64,000 nucleotides of DNA from Nocardiopsis kunsanensis DSM 44524 (lineage in GTDB: Bacteria > Actinomycetota > Actinomycetes > Streptosporangiales > Streptosporangiaceae): NCBI RefSeq assembly GCF_000340965.1, contig NZ_ANAY01000024.1:1-64000 (forward strand). The letters are read 5' to 3'. Below are positions 55,133 through 63,780 of this stretch, piece after piece. The first letter of the stretch is position 1. Each line of letters opens with the position of its first letter. A program made the translations under genes and the position numbers. The notes beneath the pieces are model-generated. The model saw only the letters and a list, made by a program, of their open reading frames with translations, was not told where the DNA came from and searched no databases.

Positions 55133-55380
55133 GGCTTGCCTCCCTGGGTTCGGCGGTGTCGTCCAAGTATCGCGAATCCGTGGAGCCGTTGAAAAGGTCT
55201 AGACCAAAGTGCCCGGCGTTGTCGGTTTCACGTGGAGCGCGGGATGCCCGTTCCTTGCGCTTCTCCCAGGGAGCGTAGTCGACGGGATGATCTGTGAAGA
55301 TGTGACCGAATTGTGTGATCGGTGCGGCTACTGGACGACTGCTGTCGCTTTTTGCCGTGATACACGCTACATTCGACGCC

Positions 55381-55806
55381 GTGGGAAGGCATAGGAACGA
55401 TCCTCGTGGCGTTGGTCAGGTGATGGCCATCGTTCTGGCCGTCGTGCTCTTGGTGGGCATGGTCGGCTTGGGCGTGTTTTTCTTCTACCGCTCGCTGCCG
55501 TCGACAGACACCAGCGTGAACGCGAACGCCTCCGAGGCATCCGTCGAAGAAGAACGTCCCGAGAACCTGGGAGCCCTGTACATCCAGGTCGTCGGGGAGT
55601 CCAGCAACGTCCATGTCCGGGAGCCCGGCGGCGACGTGCTCCTCGACTACGAGCTCAGACAGGGCCAGTCGGTGAACTACACCAGCGCAGAGGGCGGCCT
55701 CGAGGTCACCATCGAGGACCCGACCGCCGTGGAGGTCTTCGTCCACGGCGAGGAGCGCGACCTCTCCGACCGCGACCCGGAGTTCAGCTTCAGCATCGAC
55801 GGCTGA
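55381..55806 (+). CDS. Membrane-anchored protein with RodZ C-terminal (DUF4115)-like beta domain
   Basis: About 141 residues. A short basic N-terminus (GRHRNDPRG) precedes a membrane helix (AIVLAVVLLVGMVGLGVFFFY), then an external domain of about 80 residues: LYIQVVGESSNVHVREPGGDVLLDYELRQGQ and VTIEDPTAVEVFVHG. That pattern of strands resembles the DUF4115 domain at the end of RodZ, but the cytosolic helix-turn-helix is missing. The start is uncertain: GTG 55381 keeps the positive residues; ATG 55423 would begin at the helix. Convergent with pyrE. Confidence 0.6.
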   Translation: MGRHRNDPRGVGQVMAIVLAVVLLVGMVGLGVFFFYRSLPSTDTSVNANASEASVEEERPENLGALYIQVVGESSNVHVREPGGDVLLDYELRQGQSVNYTSAEGGLEVTIEDPTAVEVFVHGEERDLSDRDPEFSFSIDG

Positions 55807-55857
55807 TCCCGAACCGCGATCGGCCCTCTCCCGTGTGAACCGGGCCCGCGAAGACCC

Positions 55858-56391
55858 TCAGACGTCCAGGTCGGCGACGCCGAAGACCGACCGGTACTCC
55901 ACCCCCTGCGCGGTGACCGCCTCCCGGGCTCCCCGGTCCAGGATCAACGCCACCGCGACGACCTCGGCGCCCTCCTCGCGCAGCGCCTCCACGGCGGTCA
56001 TCACCGAACCGCCCGTCGTCGAAGTGTCCTCCAGTGCCAGGACCCGGCGGCCCCGCACGTCCGGTCCCTCGATCCGCCGCTGCAGCCCGTGCGCCTTGCC
56101 GGACTTGCGCACCACGAAGGCGTCCAGCTTCCGGCCCCGCCCGTGTGCCGCGTGCATCATCGCCGAAGCCACCGGGTCCGCGCCCAGCGTCAGGCCGCCG
56201 ACCGCGTCGAAGTCCAGGTCGGCGACGTTGTCCAACATCACCGATCCCACCAGCGGTGCCGACTCGCCGTCCAGGGTCACCCGGCGCAGATCCACGTAGT
56301 AGTCGGCCTCCTGCCCCGAGGACAGGGTCACCTTCCCGCGCACGACCGCCTTATCGTTGATCTGACGCAGGAGTTCATCACGTTCGCTCAT
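55858..56391 (-). CDS. pyrE: Orotate phosphoribosyltransferase
   Basis: A 177-residue pyrimidine-synthesis enzyme. KVTLSSGQEADYYVDLRRVTLDG is the N-terminal signature, and VLALEDTSTTGGSVMTAVEAL is the PRPP-binding loop with both acidic residues. Normal length. It stands alone rather than in a pyr operon. Divergent from cutA with a 65-base gap. Confidence 0.95.
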   Translation of the reverse strand: MSERDELLRQINDKAVVRGKVTLSSGQEADYYVDLRRVTLDGESAPLVGSVMLDNVADLDFDAVGGLTLGADPVASAMMHAAHGRGRKLDAFVVRKSGKAHGLQRRIEGPDVRGRRVLALEDTSTTGGSVMTAVEALREEGAEVVAVALILDRGAREAVTAQGVEYRSVFGVADLDV

Positions 56392-56456
56392 GCTCAGTGA
56401 GCCTAGAACACCGAGGTCCCGGCACGATGCCGGGAACCCAGGCCGGAAGGGTGACC

Positions 56457-56834
56457 ATGACGAAGTCCGACGACACCGTGAAGTCCGGAGGCACCGTGAT
56501 TTCCGACGACGCCGTGCGGGTCGAGACCACCGTCGACACCGAGGAGGGTGCCCGGAACGTCGCCCGGTCAGTGGTCGAACACCAGGTCGCCGCGTGCGCC
56601 CAGGTCAGCGGACCCATCACCAGCTTCTACCGCTGGGAGGGCCAGGTGCAGAACGACCCCGAGTGGATCGTCGTGATCAAGACCACGTCCGACCGCTTGG
56701 ATGCCCTCACCAGCCGCATCCTCGACGTGCACCCCTACGACGTCCCCGAGATCGTCGCGGTCCCCGTGGTCGGCGGGAACCCCGCCTACCTCGACTGGGT
56801 GCGGGAGGAGACCCGGGCAGGCGGTACGGCTTGA
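56457..56834 (+). CDS. cutA: CutA family divalent ion tolerance protein
   Basis: A 125-residue protein of the small trimeric CutA1 family. ARSVVEHQVAACAQVSGPITSFYRWEGQVQ and VHPYDVPEIVAVPVVGGNPAYLDWV are the family hallmarks. The first 20 residues (repeated SGGT/SDDA) are a lineage-specific extension. The ATG at 56457 follows GAAGGG; an open frame continues upstream. It overlaps the next gene by 4 bases. Confidence 0.92.
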   Translation: MTKSDDTVKSGGTVISDDAVRVETTVDTEEGARNVARSVVEHQVAACAQVSGPITSFYRWEGQVQNDPEWIVVIKTTSDRLDALTSRILDVHPYDVPEIVAVPVVGGNPAYLDWVREETRAGGTA

Positions 56835-57415
56835 TCGCAGTACTGCTCCCCCCGCCCCTGAGTGCCCCCGGGCGCGTGCACACGCTCGCGCCCCACCTGG
56901 ACGAGCACGGCCTGCACCCGGTCCTGCCGGAGATCCCCGACGACGACCGCGCCCCCTACGCCGCGCGTTACGTCGCCCGCGCGAGCCTGGAGACCGGTCG
57001 GCGCCTGCCCGCGGAGGATCCCCGCGCCCCGCTCGCCCTCGTGGCCGAGGGCGGTGCCGGACCCCTGCTCGGCGCCGTCGGGGCGGCCCAGCGTGCCGCC
57101 CACCGGCCCGTCCACGCGTACGTGTTCGTCGACGCGTGGCTGCCCCAGCCCGGGAGCCCCACCCGCACCGACATTGCCGCACGGCAGAGCCCCGAGGGCA
57201 CCGTGCCCGACATGCCCGAGGTCCCGGAGGGTTACCTCACCGAGTCCCTGCCCGCCGTCGCCGACTGGCCCGACGCACCCTGCGGCTACCTGTGTGTGGA
57301 CCCGGCCTTCGCGCACGTGGCCAAACTCGCGGGGATGCGCGGATGGACGGTGCGGGAGGCGAGCCAGGAGGACGCCGGCCCCGCGCTCGCGGAGTTGATC
57401 CACGCTCTGCGTTGA
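56831..57415 (+). CDS. Conserved hypothetical protein, possible alpha/beta hydrolase-like
   Basis: A 194-residue protein starting at TTG, coupled to cutA (TTGA overlap). Strand-like segments LIAVLLPPPL, LALVAEGGAG and HAYVFVDAWLP, followed by a late His in FAHVAKLAGMRGW, are reminiscent of a small alpha/beta hydrolase with a GxGxG turn, but no GxSxG nucleophile is present. Coding character is strong. Function unknown. Confidence 0.65.
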   Translation: MIAVLLPPPLSAPGRVHTLAPHLDEHGLHPVLPEIPDDDRAPYAARYVARASLETGRRLPAEDPRAPLALVAEGGAGPLLGAVGAAQRAAHRPVHAYVFVDAWLPQPGSPTRTDIAARQSPEGTVPDMPEVPEGYLTESLPAVADWPDAPCGYLCVDPAFAHVAKLAGMRGWTVREASQEDAGPALAELIHALR

Positions 57416-57443
57416 ACACGGCGGCGGGGGCCCGGCGGCTCGA

Positions 57444-57689
57444 TCAGCCCCGCCGAGGCTCCCCGCCCCGTGCCTGCGCGAGCTTTTCGCGGAGCCGGTC
57501 GGGGATGTGCTCCCCGGCGCGGGGAAAACGCGCCGGACCCGCCCACCGTACGTACGGAGGGGACGCGCCGGCCTCCCCTTTGCCGGACGCGTCCCCGGGC
57601 GCCCCGGGGCGCCCCTCTCCGGAGGGTTCACGGGCCGCCCCCGACAGGGGCCAGAGGGCCCGGAACCGCGCTCCGGTGGGGCCGGCCAC
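57444..57689 (-). CDS. Possible small gene (81 residues)
   Basis: This minus-strand frame ends with GEHIPDRLREKLAQARGGEP, which looks like real protein with GC-rich third positions, preceded by a Gly/Ala/Pro-rich stretch that does not. There is no clear ribosome site, and a hairpin lies inside it. It may be a small actinomycete gene with a shorter start, or chance. Reported with low confidence. Confidence 0.3.
   Translation of the reverse strand: MAGPTGARFRALWPLSGAAREPSGEGRPGAPGDASGKGEAGASPPYVRWAGPARFPRAGEHIPDRLREKLAQARGGEPRRG
57559..57596. terminator. Hairpin in the convergent gap
   Basis: GGGGACGCGCCGGC pairs with GCCGGACGCGTCCCC with one bulged base. It lies between two convergent genes (57416-57791, 376 bases) in a stretch rich in further GC palindromes, and is a likely bidirectional terminator. 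Confidence 0.5.
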
Positions 57690-57791
57690 CGCCCCTCTCC
57701 CCTCTCGGGAGCAGCGGCCGGCTGGACCGTCCGACGCAGGGCCTCGTCTCCCCTCGATGCGGGCCGCGCAGCGCCGGACGGCGTCAGTGGG

Positions 57792-58583
57792 TCATCCACC
57801 TGCCAGGATGTCGAGCAGTGTCACGGCTTCCCGGTGGGTCGGAGGCAGCGCCACTTCGCACACCGAGGCACCCGTGTCGCTGCCCGGTCCCGAACGCAGG
57901 GCCTGGACCTGCCCGGCCGGATCCGGGTGAGCGGGCACCAGGACGGCCACACGTCCTCGGGAGAGCACACACACCGACTCACCGCGGGTGAAGAACCGGC
58001 CGAGCTCGTGCCCGAGCACGATCAGGCGAGCGGTGCGCCGCCATGGGTCGAGCCCGGCATCGAGCGAGACCACGAGCAACCGGTGGTGGGTGGCGGCAGG
58101 TTCGGCCTCCTCCGGGCAGCGGTAGAGCTCGGCCAAGCGGGTGCGCAGGTAGGCGTCGCTGGCCAGCCCGGTGAGCGGGTCCTGACAGGTGTCGGTACCG
58201 CGATCCGCGTCCGCCCACCCCTCTGCCAGGGCACGGAGCAGCTCCAGGGGCGGCTCGTCCCACCCGGCGACGTCGGTGAAGGCCGCCAGGTCGGTCAGGC
58301 TCTGCCCGACCCCGATGCTGTTACGGGCGCGAGCCGATCCGAGACGGGTGCAAGGGCCGGTCAGATCGCGGCCGTCGATGTGGGCCGCGCACACCGCGTC
58401 CACGGCCGGGGTCCACCAGTCCTCCGGCGCGGCCCAGCCCTTCGCCCGGCTGCGGCGTCCCCACGGAGCACGCAGGTCAAGGGCACGGGCACCGGTGTCC
58501 ACGTCTGTCTCACCCACGGCAGTCCCCCCAGGTCGGTCGCTCACCTCGACGGCTCCGCCGAGGTCCTCCTGCACCCGTCTCAC
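57792..58583 (-). CDS. Degenerate GGDEF-like protein
   Basis: A 263-residue cytosolic protein. DPLTGLASDAYLRTRLAELY, about residue 140, matches the opening helix of GGDEF domains (DPLTGLxNRxxL), and RGRVAVLVPAHPD corresponds to a later strand, but the GG(D/E)EF loop is missing. It is therefore unlikely to make cyclic di-GMP; it may bind a nucleotide or a partner protein. GTG start. Divergent from the sigma-factor fusion at 58722, suggesting functional pairing. Confidence 0.65.
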   Translation of the reverse strand: MRRVQEDLGGAVEVSDRPGGTAVGETDVDTGARALDLRAPWGRRSRAKGWAAPEDWWTPAVDAVCAAHIDGRDLTGPCTRLGSARARNSIGVGQSLTDLAAFTDVAGWDEPPLELLRALAEGWADADRGTDTCQDPLTGLASDAYLRTRLAELYRCPEEAEPAATHHRLLVVSLDAGLDPWRRTARLIVLGHELGRFFTRGESVCVLSRGRVAVLVPAHPDPAGQVQALRSGPGSDTGASVCEVALPPTHREAVTLLDILAGG

Positions 58584-58620
58584 GGAGATCGGTGGCGGCT
58601 ATGACGCAGATACGGGATAT

Positions 58621-58632
58621 TTTCTCGAGAAA
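58621..58632. promoter_or_regulatory. Palindrome in the divergent promoter region
   Basis: TTTCTCGAGAAA is a perfect 12-base palindrome in an AT-richer stretch between the GGDEF-like gene and the sigma fusion gene. Candidate operator. Confidence 0.35.
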
Positions 58633-58721
58633 GTCAGAGAAGATCGAGAACCGGCCCCTCACCTGGTGCCGGACCTCCCTCTCCCGGTCTGTGAAGACTC
58701 CCCCCGAAGAAAGGACGTTGG

Positions 58722-61706
58722 GTGACCGACGCCCGAGGCAACGACACAGAGATCCTGGTCGGTGACACCGAGCTGATCGCTCGGGTGCGCGACGGCGACA
58801 CCGGCGCCTACGCCGTCCTGTACGAACGGCACGCGGCTGCGGGGCGCGGGCTCGCCCGCCAGCTCCTGCGCGGTGACGCCGAGGTCGACGACGCCGTCGC
58901 CGAGGCCTTCACACGTGTACTCAGCGTGATCCAGCGCGGCGGTGGACCCACCGATGCCTTCCGCCCCTACCTGCTCACCGCCGTACGCAACGCCGCACAC
59001 GACCGGGGACGCGGTGACAAGCGGCAGGTGGCGACCGAGGACATGGAGAGCATCGCTCCGGGCCAGCCGTTCGTGGACCCGGCGTTGGAGGGCCTGGAAC
59101 GCTCGCTCATCGCCCGCGCTTTCCTGTCCCTGCCCGAGCGGTGGCAGGCCGTGCTGTGGCACACCGAGATCGAGGGGGCCAAGCCCGCGGAGGTCGGCCC
59201 CCTGCTCGGTATGAAGGCCAACGGTGTCGCTGCGCTCGCCTACCGGGCCCGCGAAGGGTTGCGCCAGGCCTACCTGCAGATGCACCTGGCCGGCGGGGCC
59301 GCTCCTGCGGGGTGCCGCCCCACCCTCGGCCTGCTGGGCGCCTACGTGCGCGGAGGCCTGGCCAAACGCGAGACCGGTCGGGTCGACACCCACCTGGACG
59401 GCTGCGGTCACTGCCGCGAGGTCTTCGCCGAGCTCATGGACGTCAACGTCGGGCTGCGCGGGATCGTGCTGCCGATCTTCGCCGGGGCCGGTGCCGCCGG
59501 TTACCTCGCCGCCGGGCCGGGAGCGGCCACGGGCCTGGGATGGGACCGCCTGTCCCGCGGCCGGCAGCAGGCCTCGGCAGCGGGTGCGGCGGCCGCCGCC
59601 GTGGCTGCTTCGGTCGCTCTGGCCCTGGTCAGTGCCGAGGAGCCCGTCCCGCAGGATCCGCCGCCCGTATCCGCGCCGCAGGGTTCGGCGCCCCAGGGGG
59701 ACCCGCCGGCCCCGGGCGGCGCCGATGGCCCCGATACGCCGGACGGTCCGGACACGCCACCGGGGGACGCGGGCGAGGACCCCGACACCTCCGGCCCCGG
59801 TGCTCCGGCCCCCGAGGGACAGGACCCGGAACCCGGGGACCCGGCGTCCGAACGTCCGGACGCCCCCGAACCCCCGGACGATCCGGAGGTACCCGAGGAA
59901 CCCGGTGAGGAGCCGGGTCCCCCGCAGGAACCGGTGCTGCCCGCCGACGTCCCGGAGGAGGACCTGCCCGTCGACGACGAGCTCCCGGTCTTCGCCGCGG
60001 GCGTGGACCCCGTGGGCTCCCTGCTCCCGGGGGCCGAAGGGATCATGGTCCTGGACGTACGCAACATCGGCCAGGGAACACAGGAGGACGTGACCGCCGA
60101 CTTCGCTCTCCCTCCCGGTGTGAACCTCGTCGAGGCCGGCGGCGCGGGCAGTGCCCTTCCGACCCTGTCGGGCACAGGTGACTGGAGCTGTTCGTCCGAG
60201 GGCGGCGAGGGCACGTGTGTGCTGCCCGGCCTCGGGGCGGGGGAGAACGCGACCCAGTACCTGGACGTGCGGGTGGCCCCGGACGCGCAGCCCGGGACCC
60301 CGGGGTCGGTCACCGTCAGCTCGGGTGAGACGGCCGTGACCGTCGACGGGGAGCGCGGTGTGGAGGACGAGGGTGTGCCCGCGCGGTACGCCGCCGCGGG
60401 CCAGGTCGGTTCCCAGGCCGTGGGCAACAGCCTCATGACGTGTGTGGAACCGGGCGATCCCGGACACTGGTGGCCGTGGCCGCTGGAGGGGTGGCCCCGC
60501 CCCGGGGCCCTGCCGGAGGGCGAGTTCCCCGAGGGCCCCGATACGCCTCACCCCGAGGTCCCGCTCCCCGACCCCGGTGTGCCCGGTGCGGAGGCCGATA
60601 CCGGGGACCGGAGCCGAGCCCCGGCCGAGCCCGGCGAGAGCGGCCCCGGGAACGGGGGAGAGGACAGCACGTCCCCGGACGAGGGGGCCGGGCCGGAGGA
60701 CGTGCCAGGGACCGGCCTGCCCGACGCGCCCGGGTCCCCCGAGCCCCCGGAGCTGCCCGATCCCGGCGACGGCACCGCGCCCGAGAGCCCCGAGCCCGGG
60801 GAACCCCGGGAGACTCCCGTCCCCGAGGACGGCGGCGGCCCCGTCCCGGAGGGGCCACCCGCCGAGGGGCCGGACGGGGAGGACGGCGATGCTCCCGGCT
60901 CCTGTGCCGAGACACGCGAACGCGGCGGCGGGAACCGCGACAACGACCACTGGACCATGGCTCCCCTGGACCGCGACGCGGACCCCACGACCTCGGCCTC
61001 CAGCTCCGCGCAGTGGGAGATGCCCGAGGGCGGCTCCGTTCTCTGGGCCGGGTTGTACTTCTCCGGAGCCGGGGACCCGGCCGGGCCCACCGCGCGGGTC
61101 AAGGGCCCCGGGGCGGAGTCCTACGAGAAGGTGGTGGCGAGCGAGCACTCCGACGCCCGGCTCCCCGGGTACAGCGCCTACCATGCCTTCGCCGACATCA
61201 CCCCGCTGGTGGCCGAGCACGGCCCGGGCGAATGGTGGGTGGCCGATACGCCGTACCTGGAAGGCAGCGGGGTCCACGCGGGGTGGAGTCTGGTCGTGGT
61301 GTTCGAGGACCCCTCGGTGGAGGAGTACACCCAGACGATGGTCCTGGACGACACGGTGACGGTCTTCGAAGGGGGCTCGGAAGCGCATTTTCCCGTCTCG
61401 GGCCTGCTTCCGCCCTCGGTGCAGGGGGAGATGGACGTCGTGGCCTGGGAGGGCGACGCCGATCTGGGCGGTGACCGGGTCACCGTGGACGGCGATCCCG
61501 TCTCCCCGGTGGGCGGCCACCACGGGACGGCGGACAACGCCTTCGTCTCGTCCTCGCGAGGTGCGGTCGGGGACCCTTTCACGTTCGGGACGGACGTGGC
61601 TCGATTCGCGCCTTTGCTCGGGCGGGATACGGACATCCGAATCCGGTCGGATCAGGATGCGATCGTGGTGGGAGCAGTAGCTCTCGACGCGCCGATGCGT
61701 CGCTGA
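58722..61706 (+). CDS. ECF-like sigma factor fused to zinc finger, membrane segment and large surface region
   Basis: A 994-residue protein. Residues 15-95 are sigma region 2 (DTGAYAVLYERHAAAGRGLAR; DDAVAEAFTRVLS), 120-190 region 4 (SLPERWQAVLWHTEIEGAKPAEV). A zinc-finger anti-sigma-like module follows (Cys198, His224, Cys228, Cys231). Hydrophobic segments lie at about 246-264 and 286-304. The remaining 690 residues are Pro/Glu/Asp/Gly-rich linkers around a DUF11-like beta domain (about 435-530; NIGQGTQEDVTADFALPPGVN) and a C-terminal beta-rich domain (about 740-994; LWAGLYFSGAGDP). GTG start. One-protein sigma/anti-sigma/sensor systems are known among actinobacterial ECF groups. Topology depends on whether one or two helices span the membrane. 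Confidence 0.85.
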   Translation: MTDARGNDTEILVGDTELIARVRDGDTGAYAVLYERHAAAGRGLARQLLRGDAEVDDAVAEAFTRVLSVIQRGGGPTDAFRPYLLTAVRNAAHDRGRGDKRQVATEDMESIAPGQPFVDPALEGLERSLIARAFLSLPERWQAVLWHTEIEGAKPAEVGPLLGMKANGVAALAYRAREGLRQAYLQMHLAGGAAPAGCRPTLGLLGAYVRGGLAKRETGRVDTHLDGCGHCREVFAELMDVNVGLRGIVLPIFAGAGAAGYLAAGPGAATGLGWDRLSRGRQQASAAGAAAAAVAASVALALVSAEEPVPQDPPPVSAPQGSAPQGDPPAPGGADGPDTPDGPDTPPGDAGEDPDTSGPGAPAPEGQDPEPGDPASERPDAPEPPDDPEVPEEPGEEPGPPQEPVLPADVPEEDLPVDDELPVFAAGVDPVGSLLPGAEGIMVLDVRNIGQGTQEDVTADFALPPGVNLVEAGGAGSALPTLSGTGDWSCSSEGGEGTCVLPGLGAGENATQYLDVRVAPDAQPGTPGSVTVSSGETAVTVDGERGVEDEGVPARYAAAGQVGSQAVGNSLMTCVEPGDPGHWWPWPLEGWPRPGALPEGEFPEGPDTPHPEVPLPDPGVPGAEADTGDRSRAPAEPGESGPGNGGEDSTSPDEGAGPEDVPGTGLPDAPGSPEPPELPDPGDGTAPESPEPGEPRETPVPEDGGGPVPEGPPAEGPDGEDGDAPGSCAETRERGGGNRDNDHWTMAPLDRDADPTTSASSSAQWEMPEGGSVLWAGLYFSGAGDPAGPTARVKGPGAESYEKVVASEHSDARLPGYSAYHAFADITPLVAEHGPGEWWVADTPYLEGSGVHAGWSLVVVFEDPSVEEYTQTMVLDDTVTVFEGGSEAHFPVSGLLPPSVQGEMDVVAWEGDADLGGDRVTVDGDPVSPVGGHHGTADNAFVSSSRGAVGDPFTFGTDVARFAPLLGRDTDIRIRSDQDAIVVGAVALDAPMRR

Positions 61707-61725
61707 CCCCCGAGACCGCAGTCGA

Positions 61726-61752
61726 GGGCACGCACCGGACCGGTGCGTGCCC
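61726..61752 (+). terminator. Terminator after the sigma fusion gene
   Basis: GGGCACGCACCGG and CCGGTGCGTGCCC form perfect 13-base arms around a single A, 20 bases after the stop. Confidence 0.65.
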
Positions 61753-61900
61753 GGCTCGGCACATGAAGAAAAAGAAGCCCTGTGTAGTCATTAGGTAACT
61801 TCCTGTATTTGTGAGTGGCGGGCAAAAGCAAACAGAGTTGGTTAGGCTGAGCCCCGGTCATGGAGATGACCCCTCAAACGAAAGGGAAGGGGGCGGTGTC

Positions 61901-63742
61901 GTGGACCGCTGCGCGTTGTTCGTCGACGCGGGATACCTTCTCGCGGACGGCGCGATGGCCGTGCACGGAACCCGGAACCGGGACTCCGTGTCCTGGGACT
62001 ACGCCGGGCTCGTCCAGTTCCTCAACGAGGTGGCCCGGGACCGCACCGGTCTTCCGCTGTTGCGTTGCTACTGGTACGAGGCGGTGGCCGACGAGCGGCG
62101 CTCCCAGGAGCAGGACGGCATCGCGGACATCCCCGGAATCAAGTTCCGGGGCGCCAGGATCAGACCCGGACGCCGGGAGGGCGTGGAGAGTTACGTCCAG
62201 CGCGACCTGACCACCCTGGCCCGCACCGGAGTCCTGTGCGACGCCGTGCTGGTCAGCGGGGACGAGGACATGTCCTCCGTGGTCGCCGACGTCCAGGACC
62301 TGGGCGTGCGTGTCACCGTCGTGCACATCTCCGTCGAGGGGAACTGGACCATCTCCCGGGCCCTGCGGCGGGAGTGCGACGATCTCATCGAGATCGGTGC
62401 GGGACACCTGCGGCCGCACGTCAACCTCCTCGACGGCGGGGCCGCGTCCCAGGAGGAAGCGGCCAAGACCACCGCCCCCTTCGCCAACGGCCGGGCCCGT
62501 TCGGGGCCCGAGGCTCCACGGCATCCGGTCGCCGCCCGGCCCGGTGGCGAGCACGTCGAAGTGGCGGCTCCCTCCACCGGCGGGCTCGAGGCCATGTTCG
62601 CCGGCACCGGCGGGAACCCGTCGCACCAGCAGGGCAGCGCGATGGACCAGTTGCGTGCCATGCGCCGTTCCATAGCCGAACAACGCGGAGGGGACCACCT
62701 CGCGGGTCCGGAGGAGGGGCAGCCCTCGGGCGGGATCGACGCCAACGGCTTCCCCTCCGGCCAGCAGATCCCGGTCGGCGGGACCGGCGTCTACCCCGGC
62801 GCCTCGTATCCCGGCGGAGGCCACCCCCAACCGCCCCAACCACCGCAGGCACAGCAGGCCCCCCAGGCACCGCAGCCGCCGCAACAGCTGCAGCCGCCGC
62901 AGTCATCCCAGCAGCTGCAAGCACCACAGCAGCACCATGCGCCCCAACACCCCCAACGGCAGAACGCGTACCCGCAGCACCCGAGTCGGCAGGACCAGCC
63001 CCCGCCCGGGCAGGCACCGGCCGGTGCCCAGCCCGGGTACGCCTCCACCGGCGGTCAACCGTCGCAGGGCACCGATCCCGACATCTACGGCGCGCCCGGA
63101 CGAGCGCCCCACGGCCATCCGATGACCGGGCCGCAGCAGCCCCCTTATCAACAGGGCACAGGCCCCCAACCCTCGTTCGCGCACGGGACCGGCCCGCAGC
63201 CCTCCTTCGCCGGAGACGCACAGGCGGGACACGCGCCGCCCCCCAGAGACGCACCCCCTCCACCGCAGGATCCGCGGTTCGGCACCGGCGAGAACCCTGG
63301 TTACGGGGGTGCGGGCGACACAAACCCTACCTATGGGACCAGTACGGCAACTGAGGCCGCCCACGGCGGTGGGCCCACCCCCGCGAACGGGGTGCGGTCA
63401 CCTGCTGGTCCCGACCACGGCACCGGTTTCGGATCGTCCGGTTACCAGGAATCCGGGTCCGCTCACGGATATCCCCAACATGGGACGGCTGCCGCGCATA
63501 CCGTTGAGGAAGCGGTGCACGTCGCGCACGAGGAAGGAAGCGGCTTCGCGGAGTCGATCGCGCGCGAGGCGCCCGCCCTGTGGGTCGAGGCCGTCCTCGC
63601 CCGCAGGCCCCGGATGCCCTCCGACCTGGAGGCGCGTCTGCTCCAGGGGTCCGCACTGCCTGTCGACCACCTGTTGCGCGACGAAGTCCGGGAAGGACTG
63701 CGTCAGGGGTTCTGGCAGGCGCTGGAGCGTGCCAGGCCCTGA
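61901..63742 (+). CDS. NYN (PIN-like) domain protein with long Pro/Gln-rich linker
   Basis: About 613 residues. Residues 1-180 form a NYN ribonuclease-like domain: DRCALFVDAGYLL, LLRCYWYEAV, and DAVLVSGDEDMSSVVADVQDLGVRVTVVH with conserved acidic residues. Residues about 250-520 are low complexity (runs such as PPQAPQQLQPPQ and GTGPQPSFA). A folded C-terminal helix bundle follows (EAPALWVEAVLARRPRMPSDLEARLL). The GTG at 61901 follows AAGGGGG; an upstream GTG (61811) would add 30 residues of unlikely sequence. NYN proteins cleave RNA; the target is unknown. Confidence 0.82.
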   Translation: MDRCALFVDAGYLLADGAMAVHGTRNRDSVSWDYAGLVQFLNEVARDRTGLPLLRCYWYEAVADERRSQEQDGIADIPGIKFRGARIRPGRREGVESYVQRDLTTLARTGVLCDAVLVSGDEDMSSVVADVQDLGVRVTVVHISVEGNWTISRALRRECDDLIEIGAGHLRPHVNLLDGGAASQEEAAKTTAPFANGRARSGPEAPRHPVAARPGGEHVEVAAPSTGGLEAMFAGTGGNPSHQQGSAMDQLRAMRRSIAEQRGGDHLAGPEEGQPSGGIDANGFPSGQQIPVGGTGVYPGASYPGGGHPQPPQPPQAQQAPQAPQPPQQLQPPQSSQQLQAPQQHHAPQHPQRQNAYPQHPSRQDQPPPGQAPAGAQPGYASTGGQPSQGTDPDIYGAPGRAPHGHPMTGPQQPPYQQGTGPQPSFAHGTGPQPSFAGDAQAGHAPPPRDAPPPPQDPRFGTGENPGYGGAGDTNPTYGTSTATEAAHGGGPTPANGVRSPAGPDHGTGFGSSGYQESGSAHGYPQHGTAAAHTVEEAVHVAHEEGSGFAESIAREAPALWVEAVLARRPRMPSDLEARLLQGSALPVDHLLRDEVREGLRQGFWQALERARP

Positions 63743-63780
63743 CCCCGGTGTGTGTGGAGTGCGAGGAGGGCATGGGGGCG

